In this document: positions 48,987 to 59,809 of the stretch, one piece after another
Layout: each line of letters starts with the position of its first letter
Position numbering within the stretch: the stretch's first letter is position 1
DNA from: Aurantiochytrium sp. KH105
Lineage: Eukaryota; Sar; Bigyra; Thraustochytrida; Thraustochytriidae
Assembly: GCA_003116975.1 (NCBI GenBank)
Contig: BGKB01000080.1
Coordinates: 186,001-250,000 of the forward strand
DNA length: 64,000 nucleotides
Direction of reading: 5' to 3'
The notes under the pieces: model-generated
The model's input: the letters and a program-made list of their open reading frames with translations, nothing else
The model's database searches: none
What the model was told of the DNA's origin: nothing
Program-made: the position numbers and the translations under genes

Positions 48987-49817
48987 ATGATGGAGTCGAT
49001 GGCGGCCAACCTCACCAAGAAGGTGCTCGCCCGCGGAGCCCTCGCGAACGGCGGAGCGCGCAGGCTGCTGAGCGCCTCGCGCGGCGCCTTTGGCGTTCGC
49101 CCGGAGGGCCCCGAGTTCAACGGGTTCCCGCTCAAGAACGAGGAGGCCTACCGTCTCTTCTTCGAGGACGACAATGGCCGCACGATCTCGCCCTGGCACG
49201 ATGTCCCTCTCTACGTGAACAAGGAGCAGCGCATTGTCAACTTTATCAACGAGATCCCCCGCGGATCCGTGGAGAAGATGGAGATCGCCACCGACGAGGA
49301 GCTCAACCCCATCAAGCAGGACACCAAGAAGGGCAAGCTCCGGCTGTACCCGTTTCAGTCCCTTGTTAACTACGGCTGCCTTCCCCAGACCTGGGAGGAC
49401 CCTGAGCACAAAGACGCCTCCACTGGCATGCTCGGTGACAACGATCCGGTCGACGTCGTCGAAGTCGGCTCCAAGGTCGCCGAGATGGGCGCCATCTACC
49501 CGGTCAAGGTTCTCGGTATCCTCGGCATGATCGACGAGGGTGAGATGGACTGGAAGACCATCGCCATTGCGGCCGACGATCCGCTCGCGGAGCACATCAA
49601 CACTGTTGCCGACCTCGAGCGCGAGATGCCCGGCAAGGTCAAGAGCATTGTCGACTGGTTCAAGTTCTACAAGATGCCCGATGGCAAGCCCGAGAACGAG
49701 TTTGCCTTTGACGATCAGGCCAAGGACGAGGCTTTCGCAATGGATGTCATCGAGCTCACCTACAAGTCGTGGGAGAACACCTCCAACGTCACCAAGGCCG
49801 GTCTCTGGAAGCCGTAA
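48987..49817 (+). CDS. Family I inorganic pyrophosphatase, probably mitochondrial
   Basis: 276 residues from the ATG at 48987 (an in-frame ATG four codons later is also possible). It hydrolyses PPi to two Pi using Mg and so pulls biosynthetic reactions forward. The eukaryotic soluble PPase fold is clear: the substrate-site block WHDVPLY, EIPRGSVEKMEIAT, YGCLPQTWEDP, and the metal signature DNDPVDV (151-157). Also present are KVLGILGMIDEGEMDWK and the C-terminal WFKFYKMPDGKPEN. The first 35-40 residues are rich in Arg, Ala, Leu and Ser and lack acids after residue 3 (LTKKVLARGALANGGARRLL), as in a mitochondrial presequence, so matrix targeting is likely. The codon bias is strong, suggesting high expression. 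Confidence 0.95.
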   Translation: MMESMAANLTKKVLARGALANGGARRLLSASRGAFGVRPEGPEFNGFPLKNEEAYRLFFEDDNGRTISPWHDVPLYVNKEQRIVNFINEIPRGSVEKMEIATDEELNPIKQDTKKGKLRLYPFQSLVNYGCLPQTWEDPEHKDASTGMLGDNDPVDVVEVGSKVAEMGAIYPVKVLGILGMIDEGEMDWKTIAIAADDPLAEHINTVADLEREMPGKVKSIVDWFKFYKMPDGKPENEFAFDDQAKDEAFAMDVIELTYKSWENTSNVTKAGLWKP

Positions 49818-50151
49818 TTGCCCTTCTTTCACGATATGCAATGTTTCAGATTATTGTTCGCTCTTTGAAGAAACAGATAAATTAGGAATCGAAACGCGTG
49901 AAAATCACGTTCCTCGATCAAAAGACTTGCCAGGCGCTTTCCTCCTTAACCCCCTACAAGACACCCGAGCTGAGTGTGGCCTTGAAGCTCCTGCCATGGC
50001 GTTTTCGTTCTTCTCCCAGGAAAGAAAATGACGTCCGCCCTTTTGTTTTCCCTTCCACCATGGCAAGGTAACAGGGCTGGCCAAACGACAGCAAAGCCAG
50101 TAGGAAATCAGGTTTACTTTCCTTTTTTTTTGGAATTCTATCTATATATTC
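49818..50151. other. Convergent 3' flank
   Basis: 334 bp between the pyrophosphatase and giant ARM stop codons, with a poly-T run near 50121-50133. No feature beyond presumed 3' UTRs. Confidence 0.6.
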
Positions 50152-53100
50152 CTAAGCGTTCGCACTACTTCGTCGCCGATGCGCCATCCAAACGGTTGCC
50201 GCCGTGCGCACGATATCTTGATTTTTTTGCTGGTCGTCGACATCGAGCTCCTCGAAAGGACGTCGCTGTGCGTCCTCGACCCACGACTTTTTGGCATTTC
50301 TCTTGAGCCAATGCTCATGTTGCGAGGCCGAGGCCTCCTGAAGAAAATCGCTGGACTCCAGCAGTTCGTAGAGTTCTTCAATACTTGTTCCCGTTTTCTC
50401 CCACTTGATGAATGCAAGTCGAATGGACTCGCAAGCGTCGTGCGCCGCAAGCAAATTATCCATTTGAAAGTGTCCCGGAAGATCTTTGAACGCGAGATTG
50501 GCAATGTCGTACTCGACGTCCTTGATGACTTTGATGCGAGGGGTGTAAATGCCTTCTTCCGTTTTCCCGCGGTTCTCGCGCCACACATCATGCAGGGTGG
50601 CTGCAACATGCGCCTCGAAACGGTCCATGGGGATACCGTCCTCCACGGCGGCCAGAGCTTGCGACAATGAGTTCATCGCTTCGCCTTCCCCTTCCTCTGC
50701 AACTGAGCCGTCTACAGAATTACCTCCGTTCGACACTGCCGACTTGGGTGACTTGGGAGACACGGGCTCCGCGTGCCTTGCCTTTGATGAGCGGCGCTCG
50801 TGACCACCGGCATTCTGCAAAGGCTGTTGCACTTGCTGCGCGAGTGATGAACCCGATGCCCCCATACCTGCAATACCTCCCACAACGCGCTTCTTCACCT
50901 TGCGCATGGCCTCCACCTCGAGCTGACGCTCGGTATTACTTGACTTGCTCGCAAGCCACAGCTTCGACTCGAGGGCGAGACGATTGGTGCGCTCCTGGAC
51001 GTTGTTCATGAGCATAAGAAGCTGTTCAAGGCGCGCGGCGAGCGGCATCGCCTGCAGGTCCGCAATCTCTCCCTCATGCACAACAGTCCACAGACCAGTG
51101 CTCTCCATGATCTTATAGTATTCGACAATTCCGTCCGCGCCGACTTCTTCGAGCTGATCCTGGTTTGGAATGATCATAAGGCACGCGACCCGACTGAGCG
51201 CTTCAAGGTAATCGAGAAAGTTAAGCGCCACGAGCTCACGCCAGTGCGCCACTTCGTCAATGAGGTCCAGTGTCGAATTTCGGAACACCATGTTGCACTC
51301 CCGCAACGTGAAGAGTGGGTTGAACAGACCCGCCTCGGCGAGAAACTCTTGCCATTCGACAAAGGCCAGACGCTTGCCGCGACAGCCACCTCCACGCTTG
51401 GAATTTTCGCTCTCGCCAGCATATTGGGAAAAGACGTGCTTGAACTTGGTAAGGTTGGCCCGCAGCACATTGTCCACGCTCTCACGATACAGCAAGTCGG
51501 CGCGGAAGCGATCAGGTCCCCCAAGAGCGGGAAACATGAGCGGCGATGCACGCATGCCACGTATGAGCTCCTCCATTCCGCTCGCTACATCGCCTGTCTT
51601 GCCAGACTTGACAAACTTGGCCTCGGCGACGCGAACGAGGGCTTCCAGGTACTGATAGCGCATCATATTGCTGCCGCGCTTGAGACTAAGCACCCCACAT
51701 TCGGCCTCAAAGGACTGCTGCGCCCAAGTCCAGTCCTCAATCGGGTTCTTGGTAACTTGAATAAAGATTGTGTTACAGTGTCCCTCTTGGATGAGACTGT
51801 CCGCTGCAGTCTCTTTGATGTCTGCATGTTCGCAAAGCTCAGTAAACTCCAGCATTTGCAGCGTGAAGATGTTGCCAATCTGGTCTGTCGCGGAAAAGTA
51901 CCGGAACGAATCGCAAACGACGTCGTAGTGCTCGACAAGCAGCGCCTTGAGCACTTCGACCACGTCTTCGCAGCGCGAAACGAGTTTGCGAAATGTTCGT
52001 TTCTGTTCGCACAGTTGCCAGTCCTTGGTGAAAGCAGCCGCGCGTATGTCCTTTGCGTTAAAAAAAGAGCCATGCTGCTGAGAACGCGGAGCAAAAATTG
52101 AATCGTCCAGATTCCACGGCTCGTCATTCTCCACGGTGCCGTCCGATTCCGTGTCTGCCTGAGGCTGGCCATCGCCGCTGTTGGCAGTGAGAATGGGGAG
52201 TTGCTCATCCAATACAAGACCATTTCTCGTCCATGCCACTTTGGTCAATGGTTGCTTTCCGTGAAAGGGTTTAAGGCTGTGAGTGTCCGGACGCGGCGTT
52301 GGCACAAAGGCAGTCGGCAACGGCGCGTGCGCCATGCTTCCTGCAAGACATTTCTCACTCGATACAAGGCGAGCCGTGCGTGGAAAACGCCCGTCTTCGA
52401 ATCCGAGACCGGACACGCGCGCAGGAGGCATCTCGGGCGCGTCCACATCCTCCATGTTGTCTTTTCCAAACAAAGGACCTCCCGCAAGGTAGAGAAAGAT
52501 TCGCTCTCCGCTTGGTAGCTCGTAGCTTGGAATATCGGCGTACACGCGGGCACCTTCGTGATGGGGGAACTTGGAAAGACTGACTCGCTTGGGCACTGTC
52601 ATTCTCTCGTTGCGTCGCTTCAGCTCGCGCCGATATTGGCGCTTCAGCGCGCGACGCTTCTTCTTTTTGAGTTTCTCCGCGGTTCGTGCTTCCGTTTGCT
52701 CAGCAGGTGCATCTCCCGCGCTGCTGTCACTGTGGTACTCATCAGAAGACAGACTTGTCTCAGAATCTGAGACGCCGTCGGCGTCCACATCCACGACACG
52801 AAGATTACTGTAGGGATCTCCGCCGCGATTAAAGACGAACTGGGAGTGAGGTCGCGACGAGTCCATCTTGACGCGAATCTCGTTCACGCGTCGCGGCTGA
52901 TATTTTGTCGGATCCGGCACTGTTGATGCCTCGCTTTCCCCGCCAACGCCGCCGTACGCATGATGCCCTGTTTCTGAAAAGTTGGCAGGAGACGAGTGCA
53001 GGTCGCCAGCAGGCGATTTACCATGCGACACGGAAGCATGCGCGTCTCGTGAAGTTTGCGCAGAGGTCTCGCCGATTTTGGAAGCATTAGTTTCGCCCGT

Positions 53101-56100
53101 GCGCATGAATTCGAGCTCGAGATCTATTTCCCGGGGCGTCCGCATAGTAATCTCGCTGACGTTTGGCAACCACCTTTCCTTGCCCATATTGCTCTGCAGA
53201 TCACGGGGAGCCCAGAGCCCGCGCGTAGGTTTTTTCAAGTTTTTGCCAAGCTTGACGGCCGCGGCACGGTGTGTTTCTGCATCGAATGGGCTCTCTGCGC
53301 AATGCACGACACCGCGTTTCGGCGTTGACGCAAGTTGCACACTTTGACGACCATTTGGGCTTGTTGCGCGCGGGCTGAGAGCTCGGCCCCGAGGACTTGA
53401 GGACTTCATCGATGACGGCTTTTTCTGTTGCTGGTGCTGTTGATGCGATGGTGGTGGCCGTGGGCGCGTCAACGAATCAAGTGCGCCGGGAATCTTGTTT
53501 CGCAGGTCCCATAAGGGCGACTCGACGGGACTTTTCACCTCGACAAACCTTCTCGCACGAGGTGACGTGGGTGAGAACTTGCTTCCAGTTGTGCTTTGAG
53601 CTGTGTTCGCGTGCGACGGGGGTTGCGGGTGAGAACCCTCTTCCGTGCTTGGGTGCGGCTGCGCTGAAGTGGCTGCAGAGTTTGAGATTCCGGGCGGCGG
53701 ACCTCGTGCCGAGCTCGTGATACGAGGAATGACGACTTCCAGGGCCGCCCGTGTCTCGGCTCGTTCATGTCGATGCATGCCATGCTGCTTGTTGGTGGAA
53801 CAGCCTGCATCTGCGTCGCATATCTCCTGGCGGAATTCAATCAAGAAGGAACTAAGCGTGCGCGTCATACCTTCACTCTGATCTTCATCTTCAGGCTCAG
53901 TGGCTTCGTCGTCTCCAACATAGATATCTTCGAGAGAAGGGCCCTGTTTTGACTTGGCGCTCGATGACTTGCGACGTCCCCGAGATCGTTTTCCTTGCTT
54001 GCACACCGTGGCGGCGCCGGTTTCCCCACCAGTGTTCTCTTCCTCATTGTCCTGATTGATCTCCTCGAGCCAATCGAGGAAAGCAGCTTTTTTTCCGTGC
54101 TTGTCGTGCTTGAAGAACTTTTGTTTGCCCCGCCCGGCGTGAGCGTCCGCGTCCGAGGCATTGCCTGCGTGGATCACGGGAATGTTGTGTCCTCGCCAGC
54201 CGAGCATGTGACGTGATCGCAGCTCGGCTTTGTAGATGAGCGTCTTGTTGTCGGCGTTTTCGGAAAGCTGACGCAGAATCTGGGCAATGATGCGACGGTG
54301 AACCTTGTGTGGCGAGGTCCAAGCCATCTCTAGGAGACGATAGAGACCTTTGCGGCAAAGGTAGATTTGACTATCTGGGTCCAGGGAGACGTGCCGAAGA
54401 CCGCGAAGCGCATTGTGCACCGCAGCTTCATTCTCGTCCTGTTCGGTGAGCTTGAGCAAAAGGTCGATGCCACCGTTGTTGCGAACGAGGGCTTGGCCAA
54501 CCGCTGTGGAGCGCAGCTGTCCAAGAAGACGGGCTCCACAGCTACGAATTGCGCTTTGCGAAGCCCCAAGCATGTGCACAACAAGGGCACTGAGGTACGT
54601 AGCCCCTGCCAGACGTGCGAATTTGTTGCCGACTGTGGACGAGGTCTCTGACATTGCGGGAAGCCTGTCCAGGTAGCAGAGCATTTGGGCCACGAGAATC
54701 CGGTTGCGAGTGCTGACATTTTCATTATAAGCAATGTCGAGGAGGACCTGGACAAAAGGCTCAACACAGAGAAGGCGGTCGGAAATGCGCAGGCTCGCGA
54801 GAACCCAGAGGATGCTGATGGCCTTGTATGCGATGGCGTCAACAATTTTACAGTGATCTGTCACAAAGAACGCAAAGGCACCATAACTTGAATCCTGTGT
54901 GCCAACACAAATGGCTCGAAGCAAGCGCAACAGAAAGGCGTAGAGATCCTCGCGCACAGCCTTGATGAGCTTGCGTTCTTCACGAATGCAATCCAAATTG
55001 GCGAAAAGGGCTGCTGCTTTGGTCTCGGAAATGGAGATGGCGCGGAAGAATGGTCTGTTCACGAGCAGCTGCCAGATGGCCGCGAGCGAGGCATTGAGAA
55101 CGTGAAGATGCTCCCTCACGCGTGAAAGGTTTTGTGCGCGATCCTCTTCGGATTTCTCGGCGAGGTTTGGCAGCTCCTGCTCGCGCAGGACCTTTTTCGC
55201 CTCTCCAACAAGGCGGTCAAGCTCGGCCTTGTTGCGCGAGGCAGCTTTGAGTGCGCGGCGGTAGATATCGACAATTTCCATGGCATTGGTGCAAAATTCG
55301 AGGAGAACGCCAAGGAAGCCTTGGCGCACGAAGTCCATTCGTCGCGCTTCGTCGAGACCTAGAGCCCAGACTGCGAGTGCTAGAAAGACTGCATTGGCCC
55401 CGGTTGGTCTCGGATCGGTCAAAAGTGCAGCCTTGAGACGAGGGACATCGGCCTCTGTCCATGCGTTGGGATCCATAGCCAACATCATTATGGCTGCGCT
55501 TGCAAGATGGCGTGTGAGCCCCTCTTGGCGGCGATGCTGCTCCAGAATCTCTGCGCACTGATTCGTCTCGACGAGCTCTCGAGGCAGTGATCCTGGCATG
55601 GTGCGTGCCAGCACATGTTCGGGCCGAAGAGAGGGCATGACGACGCCCGCAGGGATCTGAAAATGAATGCAGGCCTCGAGCACGCCGCACAGCGCAGACA
55701 AACCATAAGCAATACAAGCAAGTTCACGTACACCGTCACCTTGCAGGTTGAGACGAAGCCTGGGATGAACAATGCTCAGCTTCGCGCTTCCTACCATGCA
55801 TTCGGTGAGCACCTGAGCATAATACCTGCCAATTTCAGTCGTGCGCTCGTCGGTGACTCTAGCCGCAAGGCCTGGGTCACCAACTGTGGCCTGGGGCAGA
55901 CGCAAAAGCTTGGCGCGCGTTGCCGGGTCCTCGGCATTGGCGAGCGCGTTGAGAGCGGACATTGCACACAGCTCGACGGCGGGTCGGGCGGCATCCCCAG
56001 ACTGCCTTGTCGTGAGAATGAGCCCCAGAAGACTCGCGCACGTTTCTTCCTGAAGAAGAGTTGCGGGCGAGAACTTGGGCCCGTCGTCCGCACGATCATA

Positions 56101-58230
56101 TTCTGATTGTGGAGCCCAAGCCGAAGACTGCGTGGAGACATTGAAGCTTCCCATGTCGACATATGCCTCGGAGGTGCCGTTGGGAAGGCTCTGTGGATCT
56201 TCATGACGTTTTGCAGCGCCATCGTCGTCTTGAACGTCTTCCTGCACTTTGGCGGACGATGCCGCACCGCCTTCGGCAATGCATCTACATATACCCCAGA
56301 GGGCTGTTGCAGCGTATAGAAGCGTAATGTCACATGCGCGCCCATAGGGCATATTCCATTCGCTCTGATTGAAACTTTGGTTTGCCTTGTTGTCGAGATC
56401 TGGATATTTGCTGAGAATTGCGCGCGAGGAGGTTCGGTCCGCCGGGTGACTTAACAGCAGCGATACAAGACCATCAAAAAAGACTGTCGCGTCAGCGCAG
56501 ACGGGGTCGCTAAGATCGTCTTGAACATCGGCATTGCTGCTATTCTGGGCCGAGATATCCGCCCCACTTTCACGCTCAAGAATGGAGTCTGCATCGTGGC
56601 CACAATCCTCTTCGCCTTCGTCTCGCCTATGCGCTCTGGACTTTGTATGTAGATCCGACAAGACGGGAGAGCTTGGATCTGCGATGCTTGCGGCGCCTTG
56701 TCCAGGTCCTGAAGCGGCAAGCATGGCGTGAAGAGCCCAACGCAGCAAGCTGTGTATTGGCCGATTTGATGCGGTTTGTTCGGTGAGGAGGAGAACAAGG
56801 CGCCCTTGTTTGCTATGGCGTGCGAGCTTGTACAAGAGAACGGACATTGCGAGTCGTGCGCCGGGTCCCATATTCAGCGAAGATTTGCGGACTGGCCCGT
56901 TGGCGCTCTCGGCCTCGTTCAGATTTACGTTTCGCGTTGGCGTCGCACCCGGAGCGATGTTTTGTAGTGGGGCTGTGGCATTTCGGACGACTTTGACAGG
57001 GTCGCCGCCAAGAAGCGGATACTCGCCCAAAAACTGGTAAATGGCTCGATCGTCTCTTGCAATGCAACGCAACAAAATAGAGCTGGCATGCTCCCATACG
57101 ACACGATCGTACGTGTGGAGCATAATTTCAGAAACAAAATCGGGAAGGTCAATGCCATAGTCTGCCGGTGCCTCAAGGAGAAGACGGTGATTACGTGGAT
57201 CCTCCATGAGCGCGCGAAGCGCGCCGAGCGCGAAGACGTGGCTTTCGGGCGCATTCGGGGAGTTGAACATGTTTCGCTGGTGTAACGTCAAAAAGATCTT
57301 TGCGGCAAGATCTTTCTGCGCCATGAGTCTGCGCGGCTCCTCGTGCAGAACCAAGGCCCAAATCGCAGCGCTCAAGTTCCTCGCGAGATCAGTCTCAAAA
57401 GCTCGTGAGATGCCCTGCAAAATTGCGGCAAGCGTGCTCGGCAAGGCGCCATCGCCGGTGCGCAGAATGTACTTGAGATTCTTTTTGTTGCGAGCCAGCT
57501 CCCAGAGGCCGTGCATGGCGCAAATGTCATCGTAGGCGTCGAGCAGGCTTTCTCCGAAACCGCTAGCTGAGGCTTCGCCAGCATTGCTGCTGGAGGCCAT
57601 GGCAGCCACCGCCTTTTCCATGTCTTCAGCGTCGCTGCCGACGCTGGAGAGGGAGACGCGGCGCATTCGCGATCGCGGAGCAGAAGGCACACTGCCTTGT
57701 GGTGGTAACCCAGGAGCACCTCCCGCATTGGAGACGTTCGACAATGGAGCTGCTGACATTGCGCCTTGTGGCAAGGTAGGGTCTTGCCCAGCAGCCTTGC
57801 GACGATTATTCTGGGGACTCAAAAGCTCAGCTTTTTGGGCAAGAATGCGGTAGATTTGCTGCAAGGCCTGAGCGCGTTCGTTCTGTCTACGCTCTTTGAT
57901 AGATTTCGGCGAAAGCCAGGCGCGTAAAACTGCGTCGAGTTCGCTGTCTGATCGGATGGCGCGAAAGTCTCGCACAGTCTCATCGAATTTGGAGACTCCT
58001 GGCGGCACTGGACCGTAGGCTCTGGGCATGAGGACCCGAACTTTGTAAAAGTTGTCGAAAACAACCCCTCCTTGTTGCGCAATGCCACCAAGGAGATGCA
58101 CAATCGACTCAAAGACGGGTACACCATCTTCATCTGCAACCTCGAGGTCTTCTACGTTGAGTCCGCGTGGTTGGTGTACCATGACATCGGCGAGGACGCC
58201 ATGGCCGCGATCGTCGCCATCGTCTGCCAT
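50152..58230 (-). CDS. Giant armadillo-repeat protein with conserved C-terminal EF-hand-like region
   Basis: 2,692 residues in one frame from the ATG at 58230; the frame begins three codons earlier with GTG. Residues 1-150 are a conserved-looking N-terminal block (DNFYKVRVLMPRAYGPVPPG). About 220-1330 is a helical solenoid with ARM-like repeats (for example GIDLLLKLTEQDENEAAVHN near 1240). About 1400-1850 is disordered, Ser/Pro/His-rich and variable. The C-terminal 800 residues are again ordered, with two stretches of the type seen in divergent EF-hand pairs (ATDQIGNIFTLQMLEFTEL and FLDYLEALSRVACLMI) and long helices. I cannot name the family. Architecture and size resemble large scaffold proteins of flagella or basal bodies, which would fit the PIERCE-like neighbour, but this is inference. 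Confidence 0.8.
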   Translation of the reverse strand: MADDGDDRGHGVLADVMVHQPRGLNVEDLEVADEDGVPVFESIVHLLGGIAQQGGVVFDNFYKVRVLMPRAYGPVPPGVSKFDETVRDFRAIRSDSELDAVLRAWLSPKSIKERRQNERAQALQQIYRILAQKAELLSPQNNRRKAAGQDPTLPQGAMSAAPLSNVSNAGGAPGLPPQGSVPSAPRSRMRRVSLSSVGSDAEDMEKAVAAMASSSNAGEASASGFGESLLDAYDDICAMHGLWELARNKKNLKYILRTGDGALPSTLAAILQGISRAFETDLARNLSAAIWALVLHEEPRRLMAQKDLAAKIFLTLHQRNMFNSPNAPESHVFALGALRALMEDPRNHRLLLEAPADYGIDLPDFVSEIMLHTYDRVVWEHASSILLRCIARDDRAIYQFLGEYPLLGGDPVKVVRNATAPLQNIAPGATPTRNVNLNEAESANGPVRKSSLNMGPGARLAMSVLLYKLARHSKQGRLVLLLTEQTASNRPIHSLLRWALHAMLAASGPGQGAASIADPSSPVLSDLHTKSRAHRRDEGEEDCGHDADSILERESGADISAQNSSNADVQDDLSDPVCADATVFFDGLVSLLLSHPADRTSSRAILSKYPDLDNKANQSFNQSEWNMPYGRACDITLLYAATALWGICRCIAEGGAASSAKVQEDVQDDDGAAKRHEDPQSLPNGTSEAYVDMGSFNVSTQSSAWAPQSEYDRADDGPKFSPATLLQEETCASLLGLILTTRQSGDAARPAVELCAMSALNALANAEDPATRAKLLRLPQATVGDPGLAARVTDERTTEIGRYYAQVLTECMVGSAKLSIVHPRLRLNLQGDGVRELACIAYGLSALCGVLEACIHFQIPAGVVMPSLRPEHVLARTMPGSLPRELVETNQCAEILEQHRRQEGLTRHLASAAIMMLAMDPNAWTEADVPRLKAALLTDPRPTGANAVFLALAVWALGLDEARRMDFVRQGFLGVLLEFCTNAMEIVDIYRRALKAASRNKAELDRLVGEAKKVLREQELPNLAEKSEEDRAQNLSRVREHLHVLNASLAAIWQLLVNRPFFRAISISETKAAALFANLDCIREERKLIKAVREDLYAFLLRLLRAICVGTQDSSYGAFAFFVTDHCKIVDAIAYKAISILWVLASLRISDRLLCVEPFVQVLLDIAYNENVSTRNRILVAQMLCYLDRLPAMSETSSTVGNKFARLAGATYLSALVVHMLGASQSAIRSCGARLLGQLRSTAVGQALVRNNGGIDLLLKLTEQDENEAAVHNALRGLRHVSLDPDSQIYLCRKGLYRLLEMAWTSPHKVHRRIIAQILRQLSENADNKTLIYKAELRSRHMLGWRGHNIPVIHAGNASDADAHAGRGKQKFFKHDKHGKKAAFLDWLEEINQDNEEENTGGETGAATVCKQGKRSRGRRKSSSAKSKQGPSLEDIYVGDDEATEPEDEDQSEGMTRTLSSFLIEFRQEICDADAGCSTNKQHGMHRHERAETRAALEVVIPRITSSARGPPPGISNSAATSAQPHPSTEEGSHPQPPSHANTAQSTTGSKFSPTSPRARRFVEVKSPVESPLWDLRNKIPGALDSLTRPRPPPSHQQHQQQKKPSSMKSSSPRGRALSPRATSPNGRQSVQLASTPKRGVVHCAESPFDAETHRAAAVKLGKNLKKPTRGLWAPRDLQSNMGKERWLPNVSEITMRTPREIDLELEFMRTGETNASKIGETSAQTSRDAHASVSHGKSPAGDLHSSPANFSETGHHAYGGVGGESEASTVPDPTKYQPRRVNEIRVKMDSSRPHSQFVFNRGGDPYSNLRVVDVDADGVSDSETSLSSDEYHSDSSAGDAPAEQTEARTAEKLKKKKRRALKRQYRRELKRRNERMTVPKRVSLSKFPHHEGARVYADIPSYELPSGERIFLYLAGGPLFGKDNMEDVDAPEMPPARVSGLGFEDGRFPRTARLVSSEKCLAGSMAHAPLPTAFVPTPRPDTHSLKPFHGKQPLTKVAWTRNGLVLDEQLPILTANSGDGQPQADTESDGTVENDEPWNLDDSIFAPRSQQHGSFFNAKDIRAAAFTKDWQLCEQKRTFRKLVSRCEDVVEVLKALLVEHYDVVCDSFRYFSATDQIGNIFTLQMLEFTELCEHADIKETAADSLIQEGHCNTIFIQVTKNPIEDWTWAQQSFEAECGVLSLKRGSNMMRYQYLEALVRVAEAKFVKSGKTGDVASGMEELIRGMRASPLMFPALGGPDRFRADLLYRESVDNVLRANLTKFKHVFSQYAGESENSKRGGGCRGKRLAFVEWQEFLAEAGLFNPLFTLRECNMVFRNSTLDLIDEVAHWRELVALNFLDYLEALSRVACLMIIPNQDQLEEVGADGIVEYYKIMESTGLWTVVHEGEIADLQAMPLAARLEQLLMLMNNVQERTNRLALESKLWLASKSSNTERQLEVEAMRKVKKRVVGGIAGMGASGSSLAQQVQQPLQNAGGHERRSSKARHAEPVSPKSPKSAVSNGGNSVDGSVAEEGEGEAMNSLSQALAAVEDGIPMDRFEAHVAATLHDVWRENRGKTEEGIYTPRIKVIKDVEYDIANLAFKDLPGHFQMDNLLAAHDACESIRLAFIKWEKTGTSIEELYELLESSDFLQEASASQHEHWLKRNAKKSWVEDAQRRPFEELDVDDQQKNQDIVRTAATVWMAHRRRSSANA

Positions 58231-58232
58231 TT

Positions 58233-58263
<31 letters not shown>

Positions 58264-59146
58264 CGTCGAACGTCCAGGACGTCGCGGGCGGGCGGTAGAT
58301 TAGAAATTGCTGACGATCTATAAGTTCTGTCCGGATCTGTCCTTTTGAGAGAAATTGCGCGGCCTCCTCCGCGGCGCTGGCCTATCTCAAAAAGGAGTTC
58401 TTGCTCTTTTCTTTCTTTTCTTTCCTTATTTTTCGTTCCTTCCTCGCTCTTATACGCACACACACATGGATGCACTCATTTGTTTCGTCATTTGAGTGCT
58501 TTGATTTAGCTGGCTCGCGAAGGTAGGAAGTTGGAGAAGTTGATTTTGGTCAAGATGGAGAATGAGCATCCTCGACTACGCGTCGCGCGCGCGGGCAAAA
58601 CCAGATAGGCCTGAAAGAGCGCACGCGTCGCTTACGATTTTCCTCTTTCGGTGGGACCGACCATTTGGTCGCTTCGCTTCGATCCGATCGATCGAGATCG
58701 ATCAATTATCAATCGATTGCTCCTTATCCGTTACAGCGTCAGAGGCTCGGTGTCTTCGACTGCGCGCTACATCGTCGCTCGCTGTCTCCACTCCCACTCT
58801 GCCACTGCCACCATTCATTCTCCACTCGGCGATTCAGCTTCCGACTCGCCAAAATCAAATTGCACACCACATCCATCTGAATTATCCCCGCATCCACGCA
58901 TGTTAGTTCATAATCAGTATGAACAGGCCAAGCTATAGCTCCACAGCAGACCGCCTTTGGGGGCGGCGAAATAGACAGACCTGAGAGTGGTGTGGGCAGA
59001 GGCGGGCAAACAGAGAAACCTGCGGCGGCGCGCTGCTGCTGCAGCTGGACGCGCAGCAGATTGGCTAGGAGCGCGACGTCGGAGACTGTGAGGTGCACGC
59101 GGTCGCGAGGGAGCGGAGCAGCAGCGGCAGACAGACAGCGGAGAAG
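58231..59146. other. Divergent promoter region, giant ARM gene and OSCP
   Basis: About 0.9 kb, no gene seen. A GCC trinucleotide tract (58241-58264) abuts the ARM gene start. A TTTC-rich pyrimidine tract lies at 58396-58440. GATC-rich AT sequence lies at 58680-58715. Confidence 0.55.
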
Positions 59147-59809
59147 ATGCTTTCCAGTGCGGCGAAGATCGCGGCGCGCGGCGCCCGCGTGAACGGCGTG
59201 GCCCAGATGCGTCTCACTGGCGCTCGCGGCTTCGCGGCTGCGGCCGACAAGAAGCCCGTGGAGCTCCCCGTGCAGCTGTACGGCCTGAGCGCCCGGTACG
59301 CGAACGCCCTGTTCGTGGCCTGCCAGCGCGCGCAGACCCTCCCCTCCGTGGAGCAGGACCTCGCGACGCTCAAGGAGTGGTCGACCAGCAACGAGACCTT
59401 CAAGAGCTACATTAACAACCCGGTCATCAGCCGCCAGGACAAGGTCAAGGACATGTCCAAGATCAGCGAGGGCATGAACGACACCACCCGTGGCTTTCTC
59501 ACCGTGCTCGCCGAGAACGGACGCCTCAACGAGCTCGACAAGGTGCTGGACACCTTCCAGATCTTGTTGAACGCGCAGCGCGGCGTTGTCGAGGCCACCG
59601 TCACCGCGGCCGAGGACCTCACCAGCAAGCAGCTCAAGAGCATCGAGAAGGCCATCACCTCGGGCTACCTCGACAAGGGCCAGTCGCTCAACCTCAAGGT
59701 GAAGGTTGACGAGGGCATTGTCGGCGGTCTCCAGGTCCAGATTGGCGACCGCTTCCTCGACCTCTCGGTTGCCTCGCAGATGAACGGCATTGCCAAGGCC
59801 ATCGCCTGA
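59147..59809 (+). CDS. ATP5PO: Mitochondrial ATP synthase subunit OSCP (delta)
   Basis: 220 residues from the ATG at 59147; an in-frame extension upstream to 59093 lacks protein character and has no ATG. OSCP joins the F1 head to the peripheral stalk of the F1Fo ATP synthase on the matrix side of the inner membrane. The first ~35 residues (MLSSAAKIAARGARVNG and onward) are Arg/Ala-rich and acid-free, a typical mitochondrial presequence ending before KKPVELPVQLYG. The N-terminal helical domain has LSARYANALFVACQ, the family's opening helix, and the C-terminal beta domain has the conserved VKVDEGIVGGLQVQIGDRF block followed by LDLSV. Length matches the family. Codon bias is strong, as expected for a highly expressed gene. 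Confidence 0.95.
   Translation: MLSSAAKIAARGARVNGVAQMRLTGARGFAAAADKKPVELPVQLYGLSARYANALFVACQRAQTLPSVEQDLATLKEWSTSNETFKSYINNPVISRQDKVKDMSKISEGMNDTTRGFLTVLAENGRLNELDKVLDTFQILLNAQRGVVEATVTAAEDLTSKQLKSIEKAITSGYLDKGQSLNLKVKVDEGIVGGLQVQIGDRFLDLSVASQMNGIAKAIA

Noticed and set aside
48558-49841. 427-codon minus-strand frame across the pyrophosphatase gene
   Set aside because: It is the antisense shadow of a clear pyrophosphatase. The highly biased codons of that gene keep the opposite strand open.
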